Below, piece after piece: positions 9,870 to 18,622 of a DNA stretch of 38,830 bases (its first letter is position 1; each line of letters starts with the position of its first letter). The DNA lies in assembly GCA_031291635.1 (NCBI GenBank), contig JARLIR010000253.1, positions 1 to 38,830 of the forward strand, in the 5' to 3' direction. The notes beneath the pieces are model-generated. The model did no database searches. It was not told the DNA's origin and was given only the letters and a program-made list of their open reading frames with translations. The DNA is from Rhizomicrobium sp. (GTDB lineage: Bacteria > Pseudomonadota > Alphaproteobacteria > Micropepsales > Micropepsaceae). Both the position numbers and the translations under genes were made by a program.

Positions 9870-9912
9870 TGTCATTCCGGGGCTGCCCCGGCAGTTCTTC
9901 AAGGGGATGACA
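9870..9912 (+). promoter_or_regulatory. Hairpin just upstream of porin ribosome-binding site
   Basis: CCGGGGC (9877-9883) and GCCCCGG (9885-9891) form a 15-base near-perfect palindrome around a single T. It is nested inside TGTCAT (9870-9875) and ATGACA (9907-9912), which also pair. The outer pairing would enclose the AAGGGG ribosome site and the upstream ATG. It may be a remnant of a palindromic repeat, a 5'-UTR stability hairpin, or a structure that hides the ribosome site. Confidence 0.4.
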
Positions 9913-11562
9913 ATGACATCAAAGAAGGCGCTCACCGCCGTGCTCTTGGCAGGCGTGTCCGTCATGGCGTTCGGCAGCACCGCACTGGCCGCCAAACCGG
10001 CCAGCACGGGAACCTCGCAGCCTATAGCCGCCCCCACCGCGGCGACCGATGAGAAGATCAAGGAACTGCAAGACCAGATCCAGGGCCTCTCGGACCAGAT
10101 CGTGGATTTGAAGCGCTCCACAGGCGATCAGTATACTGATGTTCAGAACCAGCAAGCCGCTTTGGTAAAAGTCTCGCTGGCCAATGGACGGCCGAGCTTC
10201 AGCTCCGCCGACGGCCAGTTTACCGCCGCCATTCGCACCCTGGTGCAGTTCGATTGGGCCTATTATGCCCAAGGTGGCGGCGCCAAGTCGCTGCCGGCGG
10301 CCTACGGCCCCGACCTTTCCAGCGGTTCCAATTTCCGCCGCGTCTATCTCGGCTTGCAGGGCAAGTTGTTCGGCGACTGGTCTTATAATGTCAATTTCGA
10401 TTTCGGCGGTTCCAGCGGCACCGAAACGCCCGGTCATATCCAATCGGTCTACCTGCAATATGACGGCTTTGCGCCTTGGGCATTCCGGGTTGGCGCTTAT
10501 CCCCCGCCCGCCAATATCGAAGACGGCACCTCCTCCCCCGATACGATTTTCCTGGAACGCAATTCGCCGTCCAACCTGCAGCGCGGCCTTGCCGGTGGCG
10601 ACGGGCGCGATGCCTTGACGGTGCTTTATGCAGGCGAACGGTTGTTCGGCGCCATCTCCTATACCGGCGGCAAAGCCCAAGACGCCGCGGTGTTCGATGA
10701 GCAGCAAGCTTTCGTTGGCCGCGCCTCGTATCTCTTGGTCTCCGACAGCGATACGCATTTGCTCGTCGGCGCCAACGCCACCCATATCTTCAAGTTGCCC
10801 GATGCGGTTCCGAATGGTGCCGCCAATTTGGGCACAACACCCGGCGCCACCGCGCTCTCCAGCATCTCTCTGGCCGATCCGCCGGAGCTGACGGTGGATT
10901 CCGGCGGCATCCGCCTCGCCAACACCGGCTCTCTGCCGGCCAATCACCTGACGCAATGGGGTTTGGAAGCCGCGGGTAATTATCAAAGTCTCTATGCGCA
11001 GGGCGGCTATTATAGCTTCGGCGTCGATCGTGCCCCGGTGGCGTACAAAACGTACACCAGCGCTACAGCCAGCAGCACGACGATCTTCCAGCCCAGCAAC
11101 AACACGTTTAGCGGCTGGTATGCGCAGCTCGCCTGGACGCTGACCGGCGAAGAACGCACCTATAATGCCGCTAACGGTGCCTTTTCACCGCCGAAACCCG
11201 CCACCTCTGTCGGCCATGGCGGCTGGGGCGCTTGGGAACTTGCCGCTAGGTTCTCCGACCTCAATCTCAACAGCCATGCGCTGGATTCCACCGCCTTGAT
11301 TACCAATTGGACCGGTGCCTCGACGCAGACATATACTTTCGCCAACACGGTCCGAGGCGGCAATCAGCGGATATTTACGGCAGGACTGAATTGGTACGTG
11401 AGCACGGCTATCCGCTTTGCCTTCGATTACCAGTATATTGACGTCAGCCGGTTGCAGTCTCCTGCTACGGTTACCATATCGTCAGGGACGCCCACGCTGG
11501 GCACTCTGAATGGCGGACAGACGGCCAATACCTTCGCTTTACGCGCGCAATTCTCGCTCTGA
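9913..11562 (+). CDS. OprO/OprP-like outer-membrane porin (sulfate operon)
   Basis: A 549-residue outer-membrane beta-barrel. It has an N-terminal signal peptide ([24 protein letters not shown]), a short coiled coil ([21 protein letters not shown]) as in trimeric anion-selective porins, then a barrel with [24 protein letters not shown] and [13 protein letters not shown], ending in aromatic-rich strands and LRAQFSL. I start at the ATG at 9913, six bases after AAGGGG; the track ATG at 9907 directly abuts it. The sulfate-binding protein gene begins 23 bases after the stop, so it probably admits sulfate or a related anion. A clear paralog lies at 30056. Confidence 0.85.
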   Translation: MTSKKALTAVLLAGVSVMAFGSTALAAKPASTGTSQPIAAPTAATDEKIKELQDQIQGLSDQIVDLKRSTGDQYTDVQNQQAALVKVSLANGRPSFSSADGQFTAAIRTLVQFDWAYYAQGGGAKSLPAAYGPDLSSGSNFRRVYLGLQGKLFGDWSYNVNFDFGGSSGTETPGHIQSVYLQYDGFAPWAFRVGAYPPPANIEDGTSSPDTIFLERNSPSNLQRGLAGGDGRDALTVLYAGERLFGAISYTGGKAQDAAVFDEQQAFVGRASYLLVSDSDTHLLVGANATHIFKLPDAVPNGAANLGTTPGATALSSISLADPPELTVDSGGIRLANTGSLPANHLTQWGLEAAGNYQSLYAQGGYYSFGVDRAPVAYKTYTSATASSTTIFQPSNNTFSGWYAQLAWTLTGEERTYNAANGAFSPPKPATSVGHGGWGAWELAARFSDLNLNSHALDSTALITNWTGASTQTYTFANTVRGGNQRIFTAGLNWYVSTAIRFAFDYQYIDVSRLQSPATVTISSGTPTLGTLNGGQTANTFALRAQFSL

Positions 11563-11585
11563 CCAGACGGCCAAGGAGCCATACC

Positions 11586-12584
11586 ATGAAAAAACTTGCG
11601 ATTGCCCTCTTCGCCGCCGCGACCATGACCGCCGCGAATGCCGCGAACGTCACGCTGCTCAATGTCAGCTACGATCCGACGCGCGAACTCTACAAAGATG
11701 TCAACGCTGCTTTTGCGGCCCAGTGGAAAAGCAAAACCGGCGACACCGTCACCATCAACCAGAGCCATGGCGGTTCGGGCGCCCAAGCCCGCGCCGTGAT
11801 CGATGGCCTGGACGCCGATGTGGTGACGCTGGCGCTGGCCTATGACATCGATGCGATTTCGTCGAAGGCCAAGCTGTTGCCGCCGACCTGGCAGAAGCGG
11901 CTGGCGGAAAATTCCACGCCCTACACCTCGACCATCGTCTTCCTGGTACGCAAGGGCAATCCGTGGAAGATCCATGAATGGTCCGATCTGGTGAAACCGG
12001 GCATTCAGGTGATCACACCCAATCCGAAGACCTCGGGTGGGGCACGCTGGTCCTATCTCGCGGCCTGGGCCTTTGCACAGAAAGCGCCGGGCGGCACGCC
12101 GGAAAAAGCCAAGGCCTTCGTGCAAGCGCTTTATAAGCACGTGCCGGTACTCGACACCGGCGCGCGCGGTTCGACCACCACCTTCGTGCAGCGCGGCATC
12201 GGCGATGTGCTGCTCTCATGGGAAAACGAAGCCCAGCTGGCGCTGAAGGAATATGGCCCGGATAAGTTTGAAGTGGTTTATCCCAAGGTCTCCATCCTGG
12301 CCGAACCGCCGGTGGCGGTGCTCGACAAGAATGTCGATCGCCACAAGACCCGCGCCGTGGCCGAAGCCTATCTGCAATTCCTCTACACCAAGCAGGCGCA
12401 GGAAATCGAAGCCAAAAACTTCTACCGCCCGCGTGATCAGGAGGTGCTGAAGGCTTATGCCAAGAACTTCCCCGCCATCACCCTCTACAATATTGAGGAC
12501 GTATTCGGCGGCTGGACCAAGGCGCAAGCGACGCATTTCGCCGATGGTGGCGTGTTCGATCAAATCTATAAGCCGGGCCAATGA
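11586..12584 (+). CDS. sbp: Sulfate ABC transporter periplasmic substrate-binding protein
   Basis: A 332-residue periplasmic protein that binds sulfate (or thiosulfate) and delivers it to CysTW. It has a signal peptide [20 protein letters not shown], the family signature [19 protein letters not shown], the ligand-region motif [17 protein letters not shown], and [16 protein letters not shown]. The ATG at 11586 has AAGGAG upstream. The stop overlaps the cysT start (ATGA). Sequence alone does not settle whether it is Sbp (sulfate) or CysP (thiosulfate). Confidence 0.95.
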   Translation: MKKLAIALFAAATMTAANAANVTLLNVSYDPTRELYKDVNAAFAAQWKSKTGDTVTINQSHGGSGAQARAVIDGLDADVVTLALAYDIDAISSKAKLLPPTWQKRLAENSTPYTSTIVFLVRKGNPWKIHEWSDLVKPGIQVITPNPKTSGGARWSYLAAWAFAQKAPGGTPEKAKAFVQALYKHVPVLDTGARGSTTTFVQRGIGDVLLSWENEAQLALKEYGPDKFEVVYPKVSILAEPPVAVLDKNVDRHKTRAVAEAYLQFLYTKQAQEIEAKNFYRPRDQEVLKAYAKNFPAITLYNIEDVFGGWTKAQATHFADGGVFDQIYKPGQ

Positions 12585-13417
12585 ACGTAGCGGTCTCTCG
12601 TTGGCGCAACCCGAGTGCCCTGCCCGGCTTTGGGCTCTCACTCGGGTTCACGCTCTTCTATCTCTCGGTCATCGTTCTGATCCCGATCGCGGCGCTGATT
12701 ATTCGGCCGTGGTCGGCGGGGTTCAGCGGCTTTTGGCATGTCCTGAGCGATCACCGCGTCCTGGCCGCCTTGCGGCTGTCCTTCGGGGGCGCGGCGATTG
12801 CCGCTTTGATCAACGCCATCACCGGCCCGATCATTGCCTGGGTGCTGGTGCGTTATTCCTTTCCGGGAAAACGCATTCTGGATGCGCTGATCGACCTGCC
12901 CTTCGCTTTGCCGACGGCCGTGGCCGGTATCGCCTTGTCGACACTTTATTCGACCAATGGCTGGCTGGGCGAACCGCTTAGCCATCTCGGCATCCGGGTC
13001 GCGTATAACCCGCTGGGTGTCGTGTTGGCTCTAACCTTCATCGGCCTACCGTTTGTGGTGCGGACCATACAGCCGGTGCTGACCGATCTCAGCCGGGAGC
13101 CGGAAGAAGCCGCCGCCACGCTTGGGGCCTCGCGTTTTCAAACCCTGACGCGGGTGGTGCTGCCGTCGCTGATGCCCGCGCTGCTGACCGGTGCGACGCT
13201 GGCCTTTGCACGGGCCGTGGGCGAATACGGTTCGGTTATTTTCATTGCGGGCAATATTCCCGCCGTGTCGGAAATTGCGCCACTGCTGATCATCATCAAG
13301 CTAGAACAATATGATTATGCGGGGGCCTCAGCGATTGGCGTGCTGATGCTGGGAGCATCCTTCGTGCTGATCTTCGCCCTCAATCTCTTGCAGAACTGGA
13401 TCGGAGAACGGCGATGA
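12581..13417 (+). CDS. cysT: Sulfate ABC transporter permease CysT (CysU)
   Basis: An inner-membrane permease of 278 residues with about six hydrophobic helices. It forms the CysTW channel for sulfate import. The EAA loop is seen as [20 protein letters not shown] followed by [25 protein letters not shown] and the late [14 protein letters not shown] are conserved family segments. It is coupled to sbp and to cysW by four-base ATGA overlaps at both ends. Confidence 0.95.
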   Translation: MNVAVSRWRNPSALPGFGLSLGFTLFYLSVIVLIPIAALIIRPWSAGFSGFWHVLSDHRVLAALRLSFGGAAIAALINAITGPIIAWVLVRYSFPGKRILDALIDLPFALPTAVAGIALSTLYSTNGWLGEPLSHLGIRVAYNPLGVVLALTFIGLPFVVRTIQPVLTDLSREPEEAAATLGASRFQTLTRVVLPSLMPALLTGATLAFARAVGEYGSVIFIAGNIPAVSEIAPLLIIIKLEQYDYAGASAIGVLMLGASFVLIFALNLLQNWIGERR

Positions 13418-14259
13418 AAAGACGGTATCCGACCCAAGATCATCCCTTGTTGCGCCTGCTCTTGACCGTGATCGCAGTGAGCGTGATCGGACTTTTCCTG
13501 CTCTTGCCGCTCGCCACAGTCTTTTCTCAGGCGTTATCCAAGGGCGTTGTCGCGGCACTGGAGGCGTTAAAGGAGCCGGACGCGCGTTCGGCGATTTGGC
13601 TGACGTTGCTGGTGGCGGCGATTGCGGTGCCGCTGAATGCCGTTTTCGGCGTGGCCGCGTCTTGGGCCATTGCCAAATTCGATTTTCGCGGCAAACAATT
13701 TTTGACCACCCTGATCGACCTGCCGTTCTCGATTTCGCCAGTGGTTTCGGGCCTGATCTATGTGCTGATTTTTGGGCTGCAGGGTTGGTTCGGCGAAAGC
13801 TTGCGCGATGCCAATATCAAAATCATCTTCGCCCTGCCCGGCATTGTCCTCGCCACCGTCTTCGTCACCTTCCCCTTCGTGGCGCGCGAGCTGATTCCGC
13901 TGATGGTCGATCAGGGCCGTGATGAGGAAGAAGCCGCAACGTCGCTCGGCGCCTCGGGCTGGCAGACCTTTCTGCGCGTGACACTGCCCAATATCAAATG
14001 GGGCCTGCTTTACGGCGTGCTGCTTTGCAACGCGCGCGCCATGGGTGAGTTCGGCGCCGTCTCGGTGGTGAGCGGCCATATCCGCGGCCTGACCAATACG
14101 ATGCCGCTGCATGTCGAAGTGCTTTACAACGATTACCAATATGTCGGTGCCTTCGCCATTGCCTCGGTGCTGGCACTCTTGGCCATCGTCACCCTGGTCC
14201 TGAAATCGCTTCTGGAATGGCATTTCGCCGACGAGATCGCCGCCACCCATCGGCACTGA
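13414..14259 (+). CDS. cysW: Sulfate ABC transporter permease CysW
   Basis: The second channel subunit, 281 residues, with about six transmembrane helices. The EAA loop [20 protein letters not shown] is followed by [30 protein letters not shown] and [15 protein letters not shown] are CysW-type segments. The start is the ATG overlapping the cysT stop. The C-terminal [11 protein letters not shown] is the usual cytoplasmic tail. It is followed by cysA on the same strand. Confidence 0.95.
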   Translation: MKRRYPTQDHPLLRLLLTVIAVSVIGLFLLLPLATVFSQALSKGVVAALEALKEPDARSAIWLTLLVAAIAVPLNAVFGVAASWAIAKFDFRGKQFLTTLIDLPFSISPVVSGLIYVLIFGLQGWFGESLRDANIKIIFALPGIVLATVFVTFPFVARELIPLMVDQGRDEEEAATSLGASGWQTFLRVTLPNIKWGLLYGVLLCNARAMGEFGAVSVVSGHIRGLTNTMPLHVEVLYNDYQYVGAFAIASVLALLAIVTLVLKSLLEWHFADEIAATHRH

Positions 14260-14285
14260 TGGAAAAAGATTTGACGGAGTTTGTG

Positions 14286-15059
14286 ATGAGTTTGGTGGTT
14301 GATTCAGTTGCCAAGAATTTCGAGCGCTTCCCCGCCCTGAACGGCGTCAGCTTGACGGTGCCGCAAGGCGCCTTCCTGGCGCTGGTGGGCCCTTCGGGTT
14401 CCGGTAAGACGACGCTGCTGCGCATCTTGGGCGGACTTGAATTTCCCGATTCCGGGACGGTGCGCTTTGCCGATATCAATTGGCTGGAGGTGCCAGCGCG
14501 CCAGCGCCGGGCGGGATTTGTCTTTCAGCAATATGCGCTGTTCAAACATATGACGGTGGAGAAGAACATCGCCTTTGGCTTGACGGTGCGCCCACGGCAC
14601 GAGCGGCCTGCCAAGAAGGAAATCCACCGTCGCGTGGAAGAGCTTTTGGCGCTGGTGCAGCTCGAAGGCTTGGGCAAGCGTTATCCCAATCAACTCTCCG
14701 GCGGTCAGCGCCAGCGCGTGGCGCTGGCCCGGGCGCTCGCCATCGAGCCGCGTATGCTGCTGCTGGACGAGCCTTTCGGGGCGCTTGATGCAAAAGTGCG
14801 CAAGGAATTGCGTGTCTGGTTACGGGCGTTGCATGAGAAGATGGGCATCACCACGGTGTTCGTGACCCATGATCAGGAAGAAGCCTTTGCCTTGGCGGAT
14901 CTGGTGGCGATTATGAATAAGGGCCGCATCGAACAATACGGCACGCCCGCCGACGTGCGCCGCTCACCCAAGACGCCCTTTGTCGCCGAGTTCCTGGAAA
15001 CCGGTCCGCAGCGCAATGGGCTACTGCCGCCCCATGCTGTCGGCAGTCATCCGGCTTGA
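14286..15059 (+). CDS. cysA: Sulfate ABC transporter ATP-binding protein CysA, short form
   Basis: The cytoplasmic ATPase driving CysTW. It contains Walker [10 protein letters not shown], the Q-loop in FVFQQYALF, signature [16 protein letters not shown], Walker [12 protein letters not shown] and the switch His in VTHDQEEA. At 257 residues it lacks the C-terminal TOBE/regulatory region of full CysA proteins (about 350 residues); it ends soon after the nucleotide-binding domain. The start at 14286 is chosen because GGAG lies eight bases upstream and [12 protein letters not shown] begins the domain; an in-frame ATG at 14259 overlapping the cysW stop is an alternative. Its 3' end overlaps the convergent CheE-like gene by 13 bases. 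Confidence 0.9.
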   Translation: MSLVVDSVAKNFERFPALNGVSLTVPQGAFLALVGPSGSGKTTLLRILGGLEFPDSGTVRFADINWLEVPARQRRAGFVFQQYALFKHMTVEKNIAFGLTVRPRHERPAKKEIHRRVEELLALVQLEGLGKRYPNQLSGGQRQRVALARALAIEPRMLLLDEPFGALDAKVRKELRVWLRALHEKMGITTVFVTHDQEEAFALADLVAIMNKGRIEQYGTPADVRRSPKTPFVAEFLETGPQRNGLLPPHAVGSHPA

Positions 15060-15547
15060 ACGATCGGCTTGCGGACGATGCCGTAATAGTTTTGCACCGA
15101 GGCGAGCCCCTCTAGAATGTGCGTGAGTTCGGTTTCTGAAATCTCTGCGGCCCCAGGAGCGACCATGCGCATGGCCCGCAAAAATACGCTGACGGGCGCC
15201 ACATCACGAATGCCTTTATCGATCATACCGATCACCAAATCGCAGAAGCGTTTGACGACGGTATCGAGACGGTCGAAGTCGTAGGTGCCGGACAGGGTCA
15301 GAATTTGACTAGCACGGCCCAACATGGCGTCGAGGTCGGACACAGCGATGCTCTGCCCGCCGCTGGCTGCGAGGATGGCCTCGAGTGCGGCGATCTCAGC
15401 GGGAATGGCGGCGACGAATTCCTCGCGCAACCTTTCGACATTCGTGTCGGCCGCCTTCAGCGCGAGCCCCCGTGAGATGCCCCCAGGCTTGCGCAAAAGC
15501 TGTCCCAAGCGATTGGGGACTTCGGTGACGATGCATTTGGAGCCCAT
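15047..15547 (-). CDS. CheE-like protein, second copy
   Basis: A 166-residue soluble, mainly helical protein, clearly related to the CheE gene at 19796-20329. Shared segments include [13 protein letters not shown] / [36 protein letters not shown] / LLTLSGTFGSETLDAVVKKFCDL, and the C-terminal (N/D)HYGI-like NYYGI. No enzymatic motif or membrane segment is visible. Its ATG overlaps the stop of the upstream receiver gene (TAATG), the same order and coupling as in the main chemotaxis cluster. CheE is an uncharacterised component of Caulobacter-type chemotaxis operons; a role as partner of the adjacent receiver is inferred from this repeated pairing. Confidence 0.8.
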   Translation of the reverse strand: MGSKCIVTEVPNRLGQLLRKPGGISRGLALKAADTNVERLREEFVAAIPAEIAALEAILAASGGQSIAVSDLDAMLGRASQILTLSGTYDFDRLDTVVKRFCDLVIGMIDKGIRDVAPVSVFLRAMRMVAPGAAEISETELTHILEGLASVQNYYGIVRKPIVQAG

Positions 15548-16080
15548 TACGGTACCGCCGGGGGGTGGGGCAAATCATCGGTTCCGTGATCTGAGGCGCG
15601 CCGGCTGAGCCCGACGGCTGCACTGTTCGCCCAGAAGCGGCGATCTGGCCCCGCAAAGGCATCGGCGTCAATAAAGGGGCGCTCGGTCCGTGCCGCCCAG
15701 AGGATATGATCGAACAAAGTGGCGGGAGAAACCGGTTTGCGCACGACGCTGCTCACGCCCGCATCGCGGGCATGGGTCACGCGAGAAAACTGGGTGTAAC
15801 CGGTCAATACCACCACCGGCATGTAGCGGATCTTCGTGTCGTTACGACGACGGAGCCAGCGCACCAGATCGGCCAAGGACATATCCTGCAGCACGCTCTC
15901 GCAGATCAGAAGGTGGAAGCGCCCGCTGGGAAGGAGCTTCTTGGCTGCCTCGCCGGTGCCGACGATGAAGTGGTTGTTGAGCCCGAAGCCGCGCAGAATC
16001 TGGCTGATAATGCCCGTCGAAAAGCGGTCGTGATCGACCACGAGCGCCATAATCTCCGAGAAGTTGAATTTCTTAGCCAC
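15547..16080 (-). CDS. CheYIII/Cle-like receiver protein with Glu at the phosphorylation site
   Basis: A 177-residue single-domain receiver with a C-terminal extension, paralogous to CheYIII at 20326. Alignment is colinear: SEIMALVVDHDRF / TQIEALVVDADQY, the ILRGFGL helix, MPVVVLTGYTQFS and RKPVSP. The phospho-acceptor position reads LLICESVL here against LLICDAIL in the cluster copy; the codon is GAG (15898-15900), giving Glu61. The acidic pocket, switch Thr and Lys are kept. The tail retains GPDRRF and a later RR but has lost the EIDNLL motif. I choose the GTG at 16080, which puts both proteins in the same numbering; the track start is a GTG at 16098. No strong ribosome site is visible for either. 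Confidence 0.85.
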   Translation of the reverse strand: MAKKFNFSEIMALVVDHDRFSTGIISQILRGFGLNNHFIVGTGEAAKKLLPSGRFHLLICESVLQDMSLADLVRWLRRRNDTKIRYMPVVVLTGYTQFSRVTHARDAGVSSVVRKPVSPATLFDHILWAARTERPFIDADAFAGPDRRFWANSAAVGLSRRASDHGTDDLPHPPAVP

Positions 16081-16346
16081 GCCCGTGCAGGCCCGCACAA
16101 ATCGCCATGGTCGAGAATGGGGGTAAACTGTTTAAGTCTTGGTTGCAGCTACGGGCCTGTGTGCAAAACTCGCGATCTTCTGCCGACGCGGAAGGTTTAG
16201 GCCCAAGCCGTTACGGAAGCTTGCAATTCGGATGGTTGTTATGGTCCCTACAATCGCACTAAAATAATGTTGCGCGAGGGTGACAAGCCGCGACGACGCG
16301 CATGATGTGCTATTGCAATTCCATCGCAGCAACAGGAGCCCGCATC

Positions 16347-17579
16347 TTGCGTAACAGAGGCACGCTCAGCCTGCACATTCCTCAGCCCCAGAACCGGCCG
16401 GGCGATGCGCCCGACTTCAGCAGCCTCCAGATACCGCCAGCAGGCGCCCTGGAACGCCCCTCTATCGATACCGCTGCGCGCGCGCTCGCGCCCTATGCCT
16501 ACACGCTGATCCGCGTCCTGGATGAAGACGGACGCGCTGTGGGCGCCTGGAACCCGCGTCTGGAGCCGCAGCTGCTCAAAAAAGGCCTACGCGACATGAT
16601 GCTGACGCGCGCCTTCGACGAACACATGTATCGCGTGCAGCGGCAGGGCAAGATTTCGTTCTATGTCAAATCGACGGGCGAAGAAGCCGTGAATGTGGCT
16701 GCCGCTCTCGCCCTCGAAGCCAGCGATATGTGTTTTCCGGCCTATCGCCAGCAGGGCTTTCTGATCGCCCGCGGCTATCCCCTGCTCGATATGATGTGCC
16801 AATGCTTCAACAATGTCCGCGATCCCATCAAGGGCCGCCAGCTGCCGATCATGTATTCGGCCAACGCGTATAATTTCTTCACCGTCTCGGGCAATCTGGG
16901 GACGCAATTTCCGCAAGCCGTGGGCTGGGCCATGGCTTCGGCTTACAAAAACGACGACCGCATTGCCGTCAGCTTTGTCGGTGATGGCACCACGGCCGAG
17001 GGCGATTTCCATCACGCGCTCAATTTTGCCGCCGTTTACCGCGCGCCCGTCATCCTCAATGTCGTCAACAACCAATGGGCCATATCGAGCTTCAACGGCG
17101 TTGCTTGCAATGAGGAAGCGACCTTTGCCGCGCGCGCCATCGGCTATGGCTTGCCGGGCTTGCGTGTGGACGGCAATGATTTTCTGGCGGTCTATGCGGC
17201 GCTGCAATGGGCGGCGGAACGGGCTCGCGCCAATCTCGGCGCCACACTGATCGAACATTACACCTATCGCGCCGACGGCCATTCCACCAGCGACGATCCC
17301 AACCGCTATCGCCCCGCGGATGAGTGGCAAGCCTGGCCTTTGGGTGATCCCATCACGCGGCTGAAGCAGCATCTGATTCAGGTCGGCGTCTGGAGCGAAG
17401 AAGAGCACCAAAGTCTCAGCGATGAGGTCGCCACTCTGACGCGCGAAACCCAGCGCGAAGCCGAAAGCATTGGCACGCTGGCGACCGGTTCGCGCCCGGA
17501 TAAAGCCACCATGTTTGAAGACGTTTTCGAGCAGATACCCTGGCACCTTCAGGCGCAGATGAAAGAAGCTGGGGTCTGA
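16347..17579 (+). CDS. bkdA1: Branched-chain 2-oxoacid dehydrogenase E1 alpha subunit
   Basis: Thiamine-diphosphate-dependent decarboxylase subunit of the branched-chain keto acid dehydrogenase, acting on the keto acids of valine, leucine and isoleucine. The N-terminal LSLHIPQPQNRPG, MCFPAYRQQ, RDPIKGRQLPIMYS and HSTSDDPNRYRPADEW match Pseudomonas-type BkdA1. The TPP motif is GDGTTAEGDF...VNNQWAIS. I choose the TTG at 16347, eight bases after AGGAG, which gives 410 residues, the length I recall for the Pseudomonas protein; the track's ATG at 16302 adds 15 poorly related residues. A tentative promoter is TTGTTA (16236) - 18 bases - TAAAAT (16260). E1 beta follows three bases after the stop. 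Confidence 0.93.
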   Translation: MRNRGTLSLHIPQPQNRPGDAPDFSSLQIPPAGALERPSIDTAARALAPYAYTLIRVLDEDGRAVGAWNPRLEPQLLKKGLRDMMLTRAFDEHMYRVQRQGKISFYVKSTGEEAVNVAAALALEASDMCFPAYRQQGFLIARGYPLLDMMCQCFNNVRDPIKGRQLPIMYSANAYNFFTVSGNLGTQFPQAVGWAMASAYKNDDRIAVSFVGDGTTAEGDFHHALNFAAVYRAPVILNVVNNQWAISSFNGVACNEEATFAARAIGYGLPGLRVDGNDFLAVYAALQWAAERARANLGATLIEHYTYRADGHSTSDDPNRYRPADEWQAWPLGDPITRLKQHLIQVGVWSEEEHQSLSDEVATLTRETQREAESIGTLATGSRPDKATMFEDVFEQIPWHLQAQMKEAGV

Positions 17580-17582
17580 CGC

Positions 17583-18596
17583 ATGACGGCAATGAACATG
17601 ATCCAAGCGCTGAATTCTGCGCTCGATGTGATGCTGGCAAAGGACCCCGATGTGCTGGTCTTCGGACAGGATGTCGGCTATTTCGGCGGCGTTTTCCGGG
17701 CCACCGAGGGTTTGCAGAAAAGGCACGGCCCAACCCGCTGCTTCGATGCGCCGATTGCCGAATCCGGCCTGGTGGCTGTGGGCATCGGCATGAGCGTTTA
17801 TGGGCTGCGCCCGGTGGTCGAAATTCAGTTCGCCGATTACATATATCCTGCCTATGACCAGATTGTCTCGGAAGCCGCCCGCATCCGCTATCGCTCCGGC
17901 GGGGATTTCCACGTGCCGCTGACCATCCGCACGCCCTATGGCGGCGGTATCTATGGCGGCCAAACCCATAGCCAAAGCCCGGAAGCGCTGTTCACCCATG
18001 TCACCGGGCTGAAGACCGTGATCCCCTCCAATCCGCGCGATGCCAAAGGTCTTCTTATCAGCGCCATCGAAGACAATGATCCGGTGCTGTTCCTCGAACC
18101 CAAGCGGCTTTATAGCGGGCCTTTCGACGGCTATCACGACCGTCCGGTGCAGCCCTGGTCCAAACACCCCCAGAGCGAAGTCCCGGATGGCTATTACAAG
18201 GTAGCGCTGGGCGAAGCGGCGGTGGTGCGCGAAGGTTCGGCGCTGACAGTGCTGTGCTATGGCACTATGGTGCATGTGGCCTTGGCCGCCGCAGAGGCGT
18301 CGGGCATCGATGCGGAAATCGTCGATCTCAGAACCCTGATGCCGCTCGACATAGGCACCATCGTGCGCTCCGTGCAAAAGACCGGACGCTGTGTGGTGGC
18401 GCATGAGGCCACCATGACCTGCGGCTTTGGCGCCGAGCTCAGCGCTTTGGTGCAGGAGCATTGCTTCTATCATCTGGAAGCACCGGTGCAGCGGGTGGCG
18501 GGATGGGATACGCCCTACCCGCATGCCTTCGAATGGGATTACTTCCCCGGCCCCGCGCGTGTGGCCGAGGGCATGCGGCGCGTCTTGGCAAGCTGA
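17583..18596 (+). CDS. bkdA2: Branched-chain 2-oxoacid dehydrogenase E1 beta subunit
   Basis: A 337-residue partner of BkdA1 in the E1 heterotetramer. Conserved segments are MIQALNSALDVMLAKD, FGQDVGYFGGVFRATEGL (cofactor region), VVEIQFADYIYPAYDQIVSE, GGGIYGGQTHSQSPEA, LEPKRLYSGPFDGYHDRPV and HEATMTCGFGAEL, all as in Pseudomonas BkdA2. The start is ATG 17583; a nearby in-frame ATG at 17592 is possible. The gene lies between E1 alpha and E2 on the same strand, so the complex is made from one operon. Confidence 0.95.
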   Translation: MTAMNMIQALNSALDVMLAKDPDVLVFGQDVGYFGGVFRATEGLQKRHGPTRCFDAPIAESGLVAVGIGMSVYGLRPVVEIQFADYIYPAYDQIVSEAARIRYRSGGDFHVPLTIRTPYGGGIYGGQTHSQSPEALFTHVTGLKTVIPSNPRDAKGLLISAIEDNDPVLFLEPKRLYSGPFDGYHDRPVQPWSKHPQSEVPDGYYKVALGEAAVVREGSALTVLCYGTMVHVALAAAEASGIDAEIVDLRTLMPLDIGTIVRSVQKTGRCVVAHEATMTCGFGAELSALVQEHCFYHLEAPVQRVAGWDTPYPHAFEWDYFPGPARVAEGMRRVLAS

Positions 18597-18622
18597 CAGG
18601 ACACTTTTGGCGAGGGCCGGAT

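Noticed and set aside
14259-14285. Upstream in-frame ATG for cysA overlapping the cysW stop
   Set aside because: No ribosome site precedes it and the added residues (MEKDLTEFV) are not part of the ATPase fold; the ATG at 14286 has GGAG at proper distance.
16587-18524. 645-residue minus-strand ORF opposite bkdA1/bkdA2
   Set aside because: Antisense shadow spanning two real genes and their junction; low-complexity His/Arg/Ala composition without domains.
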